Below, in pieces: positions 7,329 through 12,729 of a DNA stretch of 13,039 bases; positions within the stretch are counted from its first letter, which is position 1, and every line of letters begins with the position of its first letter. The notes beneath the pieces were generated by a model that saw only the letters and a program-made list of their open reading frames with translations, had not been told where the DNA came from and searched no databases. The translations under genes were made by a program, and so were the position numbers. Source of the DNA: Thermococcaceae archaeon (lineage in GTDB: Archaea > Methanobacteriota_B > Thermococci > Thermococcales > Thermococcaceae); assembly GCA_026986455.1 (NCBI GenBank), contig JALSON010000131.1:1-13039 (forward strand), written 5' to 3'.

Positions 7329-7892
7329 TCAGATGCAGGACGGTTTTTGAATCATCTTTTCTTCCCCGGTTGATGTTTGGGGAGGAGCCTCAATTCCACG
7401 GGAATACTTCTTCACGCATATCTCATATTCCTTCCTGAGCTGGTTATAGTGTTCCTGCTCCACCATTGCGAGATATTCATACACCTTCCCAACATCTCCA
7501 TTCCTCACTTTTTTCATCAGCTCCTCATAGATAGCCTCTGCCAAGAGCTCACTCTTCATGGCTTCATAGAGGATGGATATCACATCAGATGCCTTTTTGA
7601 ATTTTTCAATTAACGGAAGCACCTCAACAGGAGGAATATCAACTTTCTCAAGCTGCTCCCCATAACGTCGTTTGTATATCTCAAAGAGCCTATCCCCATG
7701 TCCCTTAGACTCTTTTGCCAGAATGGCAAAAGTTTCTACTAAATCATCATCTAATCCAAGCTCTTTTGCTCTCTCAGCCAGTTCCCAGTAAAAACGTTCT
7801 TCTTCATGTTCTCCCGTTATCCAGTAGGATAAAGCCTCCTTTTCGCTGAGGCCAGCGAGCTTCTCCACAATTGCAGTCATATCAATTCCCAT
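7329..7892 (-). CDS. Ferritin/rubrerythrin-like diiron-type protein (paralogue B)
   Basis: Protein of 187 residues with the same architecture as paralogue A. Half one has E28-x6-Y35 and E61-x3-H65; half two has E115-x6-Y122 and E145-x2-H148. SYWI before the first helix and ELGLDD after it are shared with A. A C-terminal extension of about 25 residues (after about 163) is absent from A, is Pro/Thr/Ser-rich and ends near C186. The ATG at 7892 has GGAGGG 7 bases upstream. It starts 14 bases after the stop of the small membrane gene, so it is probably co-transcribed. Sampled GC is about 43 %, against roughly 60 % or more in sampled stretches of gene A and the sagB-like gene. A diiron redox or iron-handling role is inferred. 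Confidence 0.8.
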   Translation of the reverse strand: MGIDMTAIVEKLAGLSEKEALSYWITGEHEEERFYWELAERAKELGLDDDLVETFAILAKESKGHGDRLFEIYKRRYGEQLEKVDIPPVEVLPLIEKFKKASDVISILYEAMKSELLAEAIYEELMKKVRNGDVGKVYEYLAMVEQEHYNQLRKEYEICVKKYSRGIEAPPQTSTGEEKMIQKPSCI

Positions 7893-7906
7893 AACTAACC
7901 CTCCAT

Positions 7907-8083
7907 CTACCTGACCAGCCATATCAGGAGAACCATCAGGATGTAGGTCACAACACCCAGGATGACGTGAAGTGCAATCCACAGCCGGTTCATCCTCTTC
8001 TCAATGAATATAAGGGCCCCGCTGAGCATTGTGATGCTCATAAGCACGAAGACGGCGTAGCCCAGCGTGTGGTGGTCTATCAT
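7907..8083 (-). CDS. 58-residue two-helix membrane protein with two HxxLG motifs
   Basis: A short gene of 58 residues. The ATG at 8083 forms an ATGA overlap with the stop of the nitroreductase-like gene, and the TAG lies 14 bases before ferritin-like gene B, so it sits tightly in the cluster. Residues about 7-27 and 35-57 are hydrophobic helices joined by the basic turn IEKRMNR. H4 (HHTLGY) and H39 (LHVILG) both start an HxxLG motif, one near the beginning of each helix. HxxLG-like histidines occur in b-type cytochromes of the b561/ferric reductase kind, so heme binding as an oligomer is possible but is inference. No named family was recognised. It may hold its flavoprotein neighbour or serve as its electron partner. 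Confidence 0.7.
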   Translation of the reverse strand: MIDHHTLGYAVFVLMSITMLSGALIFIEKRMNRLWIALHVILGVVTYILMVLLIWLVR

Positions 8084-8781
8084 CTCGGCACCCCCACGGG
8101 GAAGATGTATATCGGGTCTCCGTCCGTCCCTATTACCTCCGCGACCCTGTCATCGTGAAAAGCCCCCACGGCCACGGTTCCGAGGCCGAGCGCAGTTGCC
8201 TGCAGGTATATGTTCTCCCCTATGTGCCCCGCCTCCATATGCACGTATCTGATTCCCCTGTCACCGTAGTAACCGGTGGTCCTTTCGTAAAATGCCACGA
8301 GAACTATGTCTATGGCGGCATTTCCAACCCATGCCTGATCAAGGGCAGCCTTCTGAAGGGCCCTCCTGTAGTCCCCCTCCCTGACCAGAGCTATGGCGTG
8401 TTCAAATGGGTCGTAGCGGTAGATACCCGGCTTCAGCCCCCTCACATTTCCGACCACGACGTAAATCTCAAAGGGATACGTTGCCCCCGCACTCGGCGCG
8501 CTCCGTTTTTTCTCATGCGTTACCCCCTGGGCGGCCCAGAGCAGCTGGGAAAGCTGTTCCAGCGTCAGAGGCTCATTCCTGTATGAGCGTATGCTCTTCC
8601 TCCTCGCTATGGCCTCCTCAAGGCTCATGCTCCCCTGGAGTCTTGGCTCCGGGAGCTTTATGACCTCACCTGAAATGATACCACCCCCGCTTTCAATCTC
8701 AAGATACGGCTTGATGACTATCAGAAGGGAGGAAGCAAACACCAGAAGGACGACCGCATAGGAAAGCTGTCTGTAGTTCAT
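8080..8781 (-). CDS. Membrane-anchored SagB-type nitroreductase-fold flavoprotein
   Basis: Protein of 233 residues. Residues about 8-25 are one hydrophobic helix, likely a signal anchor, and the remainder matches the SagB/ThcOx branch of FMN-dependent nitroreductases. Visible blocks are ARRKSIRSYRNEPLT (59-73, FMN-phosphate side), LLWAAQGVTH (80-89), KRSAPSAGATYPFEIYVVV (92-110), HMEAGHIGENIYLQATALGLGT (181-202) and a closing IYIFPVGVP. SagB proteins in peptide-toxin clusters oxidise azolines, but no YcaO, precursor or protease gene is here, so the substrate is unknown. An in-frame TAA lies just upstream of the ATG at 8781. No ribosome binding site is well placed, but a TATA-like box about 26 bases upstream suggests a leaderless start. 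The end overlaps the small membrane gene. Confidence 0.8.
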   Translation of the reverse strand: MNYRQLSYAVVLLVFASSLLIVIKPYLEIESGGGIISGEVIKLPEPRLQGSMSLEEAIARRKSIRSYRNEPLTLEQLSQLLWAAQGVTHEKKRSAPSAGATYPFEIYVVVGNVRGLKPGIYRYDPFEHAIALVREGDYRRALQKAALDQAWVGNAAIDIVLVAFYERTTGYYGDRGIRYVHMEAGHIGENIYLQATALGLGTVAVGAFHDDRVAEVIGTDGDPIYIFPVGVPR

Positions 8782-8783
8782 AA

Positions 8784-8791
8784 TTTATATA
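8784..8791 (+). promoter_or_regulatory. TATA-like box facing right
   Basis: TTTATATA on the plus strand matches the archaeal TATA consensus in this orientation. It lies 3 bases outside the sagB-like ATG, too close to serve that gene. Transcription from it would begin near 8814 and run into the inverted repeat at 8827-8871, opposite to the annotated genes. Whether it is active is unknown. Confidence 0.3.
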
Positions 8792-8803
8792 TCGGCCTTC
8801 ACC

Positions 8804-8811
8804 TATTTTAG
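8804..8811 (-). promoter_or_regulatory. Probable TATA box of the sagB-like gene (leaderless)
   Basis: Minus-strand CAAATCTAAAATAGG contains an A/T-rich box centred about 26 bases before the ATG at 8781. That places transcription start at or next to the start codon. The lack of a well-spaced Shine-Dalgarno sequence (the only GGTGA is about 17 bases away) agrees with a leaderless mRNA. Confidence 0.4.
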
Positions 8812-8826
8812 ATTTGCCTTTAGGGC

Positions 8827-8871
8827 TGTGCGCCGTTAAGCCGGGCAATGCCCCGAAAACGGCCCAGCACA
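8827..8871. repeat. GC-rich nested inverted repeat (hairpin)
   Basis: Outer arms TGTGC (8827-8831) and GCACA (8867-8871), middle arms GCCGTT (8832-8837) and AACGGC (8858-8863), and inner arms GGGC (8843-8846) and GCCC (8850-8853) are nested. A CCA bulge (8864-8866) and an internal loop interrupt them. Fifteen base pairs in 45 bases make a stable fold on either strand. It lies 3 bases beyond the stop of the THUMP gene and upstream of the sagB-like gene. It could be a 3' structure of the former or part of a small plus-strand RNA. Confidence 0.55.
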
Positions 8872-8874
8872 TAC

Positions 8875-9369
8875 CTACTCTTCAACCGCCTTCTTTACCA
8901 GCTCCTCCGCCCTGACGACACCTATCCCTGCCTTCCTGCCCAGAACCTCCACGAGAACGTACCACACGGGCGAGCCCAGGTCGACGACCGCTCCTGTCTC
9001 GGCCTTTATCCTCGCCCCCAGCTCGACCTCGACCCGCCTGCAGGATTTTATTCTGCTCCCCCGCCTCCTGCACCTTACCGCGAAGCTCTCGCCCGGTTTT
9101 ATTCTGGCCACCGCTATCTCAAAAGCCCTTTCAATGATCTCATTTTCCTCGCTCCTCACGAACTCATCTATGGGGATGACCCTGAAAATCGACTGGGTTT
9201 CAAATTCCTCAATCCTCCTCAATGCCTCCTCCCTCAAAAGGGGCGTTTCGGCTATCAGAACCCCCTTCCATTCAGTCCTTCTGATCAGGACTTCACCCAG
9301 AGCCCACTCAAGCTCAAGGGATGCATCCCCCTCCCTCCCTGTCGGAACAGTAACGAGCAGAAGTGTCAT
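8875..9369 (-). CDS. THUMP-domain RNA-binding protein (Tan1-like)
   Basis: Soluble protein of 164 residues. The C-terminal part (about 85-162) looks like a THUMP domain: ARIKPGESFAVRCRRRGSR, then CRRVEVELGARI, then DLGSPVWYVLVEVLG. These are the conserved blocks by which this domain binds tRNA acceptor stems. The N-terminal half (MTLLLVTVPTGREGDASLE onward) resembles archaeal stand-alone THUMP proteins related to Tan1/THUMPD1, which help a Kre33/NAT10-type enzyme make N4-acetylcytidine in tRNA. That partner is not in the window, so the role is by family only. The ATG at 9369 has GGAGGTG 5 bases upstream. The frame is open to 9444, but that would cross the promoter region. Confidence 0.75.
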   Translation of the reverse strand: MTLLLVTVPTGREGDASLELEWALGEVLIRRTEWKGVLIAETPLLREEALRRIEEFETQSIFRVIPIDEFVRSEENEIIERAFEIAVARIKPGESFAVRCRRRGSRIKSCRRVEVELGARIKAETGAVVDLGSPVWYVLVEVLGRKAGIGVVRAEELVKKAVEE

Positions 9370-9392
9370 CAGAACACCTCCAATGGACAAGC

Positions 9393-9420
9393 TTTTATAT
9401 GTCCGTGGCTTTAAATTTAA
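9393..9420. promoter_or_regulatory. Interleaved divergent promoters
   Basis: A plus-strand TATA box TTTTATAT (9393-9400) serves the AAA+ gene starting at 9435. A minus-strand TATA-like box TTAAATTTAAA (9420-9410) serves the THUMP gene starting at 9369. Each box lies between the other box and that other box's start site, so the two initiation complexes would overlap. Predicted starts are near 9424 (+) and 9388 (-), both giving short leaders that begin at the Shine-Dalgarno sequences. Confidence 0.55.
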
Positions 9421-9434
9421 ACTTGGTGGGTAAA

Positions 9435-10640
9435 ATGGAGCCAAGAGGCCTTAAACTTTATCCCATTGAAGGTTATGAAATCTATGGGTTATCAAGGAAT
9501 CCCTTCGAGCAGCTCGCGAGTGAGGGAATAAGCGACGTTGAGAGCATTCATGTTTATCAGGAAATTGACATGCGCCTCTCCATGATAATTTCGGAGGTCA
9601 TAGGGAACAGAAGCTCAATCGCACTGTCCATAATCGGTCCCCTCGGGATGGGGAAGACCCAGAGGCTCAAGAGCATCGCAAAGGCCATAAGCGACAGCAG
9701 GGGAAAGGCCATATACGTGAAGGTCGACACGAACGACATACTCAAACTCACGAGGGACATCTTCTACGCACTAAAGCCGCCGAGGAGCAGGACGAACATA
9801 TTCCTTGAGAACCTAAGCAGAAAGCTGGGCTTCATAGACAGGCTTGAGAAGATGCTGAGCTCGACCCAGGAGTACAAATCGAGGGACATAGCGGAGCTCC
9901 TGACGGAGCAGATGGGAAAATACCCCTACTGTGCCCTCCTCCTCGATGAGCTGGAGAACATGCAGACGGCGAGGGAGCAGGATAAAATCCAGTTTTTTGA
10001 GATGCTCAGGCACTTCATAAGCAACATGCCGCAGGGGTGCATCGTGGCATTTGCCTGCATCCCCGAGGCATACGAGGAGTACTCAAAGATATTCCCCGCT
10101 TTCTTCATGCGCCTTCACTACGAGTTCAGATTAAGACCGATGAGCATTGATGAGGCATATGAGCTCGTGAAGAAAAGGCTCAACAGGGTCAGAATCCGGG
10201 ACACTGCCGACCCGCTCTATCCATTCACAGAGGAGGCGATAAAGCTCATCCACGAGCTCGGACACGGGAACCCGAGGCAGATTTTAAGGCTTCTCCACTA
10301 CGTGCTCAGCGAATCTGCAAAGCACAAGTTCGACCCGATAGATGACTACGTTGTTACGACGATCCTTGAGGAACCCAAGAGCCTTGAGGAGTATCTGACG
10401 AGGATTCCGAAGGAGTACAAGGATCTCGTGGAGATCATAGTGCACAAGTTCAGCGGGGGCCCCGTGAGCTACATTCAGGTTGCGAAGGAGGCAAAGAAGC
10501 CGGGGATACAGGTCTACGACCAGCTTGAAGAGCTTATAAGGCTCGGCTTCCTCGTCGGTGATCCGAAGGGCAACTACAAGGTTCCGGAGTACGTCAGAAA
10601 GTTCCTCGAAGGGGAGGAGACAGGGACGAAAGAAGTGTGA
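9435..10640 (+). CDS. AAA+ ATPase with C-terminal winged helix (Orc1/Cdc6-like)
   Basis: Soluble protein of 401 residues. The N-terminal YGLSRNPFEQL (17-27) is a common lead-in to ORC/ExeA-type AAA+ modules. Walker A is GPLGMGKT at 68-75, Walker B CALLLDELEN at 166-175, and a sensor-2-like GNPRQILRLL at 278-287. Residues about 320-395 look like a winged helix-turn-helix (VSYIQVAKEA, then QVYDQLEELIRLGFLV, then a short wing). The fold suggests an ATP-dependent DNA- or protein-binding switch. It is too divergent to be called the replication initiator, and no origin-like repeats flank it. The ATG at 9435 follows GGTGGG with 4 bases between. Its stop overlaps the next gene, a membrane protein. 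Confidence 0.8.
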   Translation: MEPRGLKLYPIEGYEIYGLSRNPFEQLASEGISDVESIHVYQEIDMRLSMIISEVIGNRSSIALSIIGPLGMGKTQRLKSIAKAISDSRGKAIYVKVDTNDILKLTRDIFYALKPPRSRTNIFLENLSRKLGFIDRLEKMLSSTQEYKSRDIAELLTEQMGKYPYCALLLDELENMQTAREQDKIQFFEMLRHFISNMPQGCIVAFACIPEAYEEYSKIFPAFFMRLHYEFRLRPMSIDEAYELVKKRLNRVRIRDTADPLYPFTEEAIKLIHELGHGNPRQILRLLHYVLSESAKHKFDPIDDYVVTTILEEPKSLEEYLTRIPKEYKDLVEIIVHKFSGGPVSYIQVAKEAKKPGIQVYDQLEELIRLGFLVGDPKGNYKVPEYVRKFLEGEETGTKEV

Positions 10641-11179
10641 TGCACATGCCGAACTACGACGTCCACGTGCTCAGTGGCATAATCAGTTACCCTGCAGCCG
10701 TGGCTGTGGCCGGCGTTCTGTCGGCTGCAGGGGTTCCCTTCAGGCTCACCTCAATAGCCCTCATCCTGGGCTATGCATTCTACGTTCTCGGAAGCGATTT
10801 GCCTGATATGGATCACCCCAATGCACTGATACACCGGGGAACGAAACCCCTCGTCGCCGTTGCGGTTGGGAGTGCGGTTTTCATCAGGAGTTATCCATAT
10901 ATCAGCGTCTCCTCCCGGAGCTGGGTGAACCTGACAATCAGCTGGCTGATAGCGGCAACAGCAGCCTCCGCTTCATGGTATGCATTCACCGCGGTCATGC
11001 CGAAGCACCGGGGCATAGTCCACTCCCTCCTGTTTGCCCTGATATATGGGGGGACGGTGTTTGCTCTCGTCCATTTCGGAATTGGAATCAGCTACGGAGA
11101 GGCCCTCATGGTTGGCTTCGCGGCACTCAGCGGCTACACCCTTCACCTGATCCTCGACAGGGACGTGGCCATTGTATGA
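10640..11179 (+). CDS. YdjM/DUF457-like membrane metal-dependent hydrolase
   Basis: Polytopic membrane protein of 179 residues with about five hydrophobic helices. The polar motifs of the YdjM/YbcI (DUF457) family are present: H9 near the start, GSDLPDMDHP (51-60), PKHRGIVHSLL (121-131) and GYTLHLILD (165-173). Their His and Asp residues are thought to bind a metal at the membrane face; the substrate is unknown. The start is uncertain: GTG at 10637, ATG at 10640 (overlapping the upstream stop as TGATG) or ATG at 10646, the last with GTGAT just before it. Translational coupling to the AAA+ gene suggests the two are used together, but the function is not known. Confidence 0.75.
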   Translation: MHMPNYDVHVLSGIISYPAAVAVAGVLSAAGVPFRLTSIALILGYAFYVLGSDLPDMDHPNALIHRGTKPLVAVAVGSAVFIRSYPYISVSSRSWVNLTISWLIAATAASASWYAFTAVMPKHRGIVHSLLFALIYGGTVFALVHFGIGISYGEALMVGFAALSGYTLHLILDRDVAIV

Positions 11180-11214
11180 GCTCCCATTCATTAACCATAA
11201 ATGTTCCATAATGC

Positions 11215-11222
11215 TTTTAAAT
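11215..11222 (+). promoter_or_regulatory. Probable TATA box of thioredoxin reductase gene
   Basis: TTTTAAAT lies 33-40 bases before the ATG at 11255. Transcription would start around 11242, just before the GGAGGTGG ribosome binding site at 11243-11250, giving a very short leader. Confidence 0.45.
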
Positions 11223-11254
11223 GACTCAAATCAGCTGAATCTGGAGGTGGGAAA

Positions 11255-12247
11255 ATGTTCAGTTTGACAGGATTTTCACGCTCTAAAGAGGACGAAAGTA
11301 AAGTCTGGGATGTCCTTATCATAGGTGCCGGGCCCGCGGGATTCACGGCAGCCATATACGCCGCCCGCTTCGGCCTTGAGACGAGGATAGTGAGCAGGGA
11401 TCTCGGGGGGAACATGGCGCTGACCGACATCATAGAGAACTATCCGGGATTTCCTGATGACATAAGCGGTTCTGAGCTCACCGCGAGGATGCACGAGCAG
11501 GCCAAGAAGCTCGGCGTTGATGTGGTCTTCGACGATGTGGAGAGAATAGACCCGACCGAGTGCGCGTACTACGAGGGGCCGTGCAAGTTCGTGGTGAAAA
11601 CGAAGAACGGCAGAGAGTACAAGGCAAAGACCATAATAATAGCGGTCGGTGCCTCCCCGAGAAAGCTCAACATCCCGGGAGAGGAGGAGCTGACCGGAAG
11701 GGGTGTTTCCTACTGCGCCACCTGTGACGGCCCGCTCTTCAAGGGGAAGAAGGTAATAGTGGTTGGCGGCGGCAACACGGCACTGCAGGAGGCGCTCTAT
11801 CTCAGGAGCATAGGCGTTGATGTGACGCTCGTCCACAGACGGGACAAGTTCAGGGCGGACAAGATACTCCAGGACAGGTTTAAGGCGGCAGGAATTCCGG
11901 CCATACTGAACACTGTCGTCACTGAGATAATAGGGAAAAACAGGGTCGAGGCGGTCAAGCTGAGGAACCGCGTGACCGGCGAGGAGAGCGAGATGGCGGT
12001 TGATGGGGTCTTCATCTTCATCGGCTACGAGCCGAAGACGGAGTTCGTCAAGCACCTCGGCATAACCGATGAGTACGGCTACATACCGGTGGACATGCAC
12101 ATGCGTACGAAGGTGAAGGGAATCTTCGCCGCCGGCGACATAACCAACGTCTTCAAGCAGATTGCAGTGGCGGTGGGTCAGGGAGCTATTGCCGCAAACT
12201 CAGCGAAGGAGCTTTTGGAGGAGTGGAACTCAAAGGTTGTTGAGTGA
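11255..12247 (+). CDS. trxB: Thioredoxin reductase (NAD(P)H:disulfide oxidoreductase)
   Basis: Soluble flavoenzyme of 330 residues that moves electrons from NAD(P)H through FAD and a redox disulfide to thioredoxin or a glutaredoxin-like protein. The FAD site is GAGPAG at 24-29, the active disulfide C154-A-T-C157 in SYCATCDG, the second nucleotide-binding loop GGGNTA at 171-176, and FAAGDI at 291-296 closes the FAD site. HRRDKFRA (194-201) resembles the NADPH-binding HRRxxFR motif. The first 18 residues are a polar extension ahead of the usual start. GGAGGTGG at 11243-11250 fits the ATG. The gene has its own TATA-like box, and its last 18 bases overlap the convergent small gene. Confidence 0.95.
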   Translation: MFSLTGFSRSKEDESKVWDVLIIGAGPAGFTAAIYAARFGLETRIVSRDLGGNMALTDIIENYPGFPDDISGSELTARMHEQAKKLGVDVVFDDVERIDPTECAYYEGPCKFVVKTKNGREYKAKTIIIAVGASPRKLNIPGEEELTGRGVSYCATCDGPLFKGKKVIVVGGGNTALQEALYLRSIGVDVTLVHRRDKFRADKILQDRFKAAGIPAILNTVVTEIIGKNRVEAVKLRNRVTGEESEMAVDGVFIFIGYEPKTEFVKHLGITDEYGYIPVDMHMRTKVKGIFAAGDITNVFKQIAVAVGQGAIAANSAKELLEEWNSKVVE

Positions 12248-12547
12248 GGTTTCCTTCTTTTTAAGCCTTTCTCTAAGCTCTTCTTTTGTCAAATACACTA
12301 TTCCACTGGAGTTGCCTATTATGTACGGCTCACTCTTGGGAGTTTTCTGCTTCGTAAATGAAACCATCCCGGTAAAAAGAGCCTGAATGAAGATGAATAC
12401 TCCAATTTTTTCGTCAAAGAGATATGAAAACACAACGCCAAAAATAAGAGCGACCATCATGGCCATCAGAGAACGATAAACCCGATTTCCGCGGGGCTCC
12501 TCAAACGGTGAAGCCTTTTCAAGTTCAATCCCATCGAGCTTACCCAT
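12230..12547 (-). CDS. Small two-helix membrane protein, function unknown
   Basis: Hypothetical protein of 105 residues, family not recognised. Residues about 26-43 and 47-64 are hydrophobic helices separated by the short acidic turn FDEKIG. The first 20 residues are polar, and the end is a charged helix rich in Lys, Arg and Glu (ELRERLKKKE). I prefer the ATG at 12547, which follows GGTAGTG at a workable distance. The in-frame GTG at 12553 lies too close to that site. Its 3' end overlaps trxB tail to tail by 18 bases. Sampled GC is about 42 %, lower than the neighbours. The membrane topology and the presence of a start site support a real gene, but moderately. Confidence 0.55.
   Translation of the reverse strand: MGKLDGIELEKASPFEEPRGNRVYRSLMAMMVALIFGVVFSYLFDEKIGVFIFIQALFTGMVSFTKQKTPKSEPYIIGNSSGIVYLTKEELRERLKKKETSLNNL
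12250..12262 (+). terminator. Possible T-rich terminator of trxB
   Basis: TTTCCTTCTTTTT begins 3 bases after the trxB stop and fits an archaeal T-tract terminator. On the opposite strand the same bases encode lysine- and glutamate-rich residues at the end of the convergent small protein. Confidence 0.45.
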
Positions 12548-12582
12548 ATTCACTACCTAACCACCGAAAAACAACACCATTG

Positions 12583-12598
12583 AAAGTTTATTAACTTT
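12583..12598. promoter_or_regulatory. Palindrome AAAGTT-TATT-AACTTT, possible operator
   Basis: A perfect inverted repeat of 6 + 6 bases with a 4-base centre lies 36-51 bases upstream of the ATG at 12547. Read on the minus strand it contains TTAATAAA, the best TATA candidate for that gene. A dimeric regulator bound here would block TBP. It could also simply be a TATA-rich promoter that happens to be symmetric. Confidence 0.35.
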
Positions 12599-12692
12599 GC
12601 GCCCTCATGAACAGCTATCTTTTGCAAACTCACTCTTATCGGGCGTTTATCGAAAATTCTTCGGTCAAACATGTGCATTGATGAACATAGAG

Positions 12693-12699
12693 TTATATA
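12693..12699 (+). promoter_or_regulatory. Probable TATA box of the aminotransferase gene
   Basis: TTATATA lies about 31-37 bases before the ATG at 12730, which places transcription start near 12721. The GGTGA ribosome binding site at 12719-12723 would fall at the very 5' end, so the leader is very short. Confidence 0.5.
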
Positions 12700-12729
12700 G
12701 TTTTACGTGTAGTTTCTCCGGTGATTGTC

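Noticed and set aside
8080..8781. Thiazole/oxazole-modified peptide (RiPP) cluster suggested by the SagB-like gene
   Set aside because: No YcaO cyclodehydratase, precursor peptide, protease or exporter is present in the window.
8821..8875. H/ACA guide RNA in the nested hairpin
   Set aside because: An ACA follows the stem, but there is no UGA-containing kink-turn and no internal pocket of about 5-9 bases per side; the asymmetry is only a 3-base bulge.
9435..10640. Replication origin with Orc1/Cdc6 initiator
   Set aside because: The ATPase has the fold, but I see no repeated origin recognition boxes or long AT-rich unwinding region on either side.
11276..12100. Long open frame on the minus strand inside trxB
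   Set aside because: It lies wholly within a convincing thioredoxin reductase, has no motifs or start signals, and is typical of GC-rich antisense frames. The same holds for minus-strand frames at 4644-5213 and 3735-4160.
12586..12595. SurR-type site GTTnnnAAC
   Set aside because: The spacing between GTT and AAC is four bases, not three, and no further half-site follows at the expected distance.
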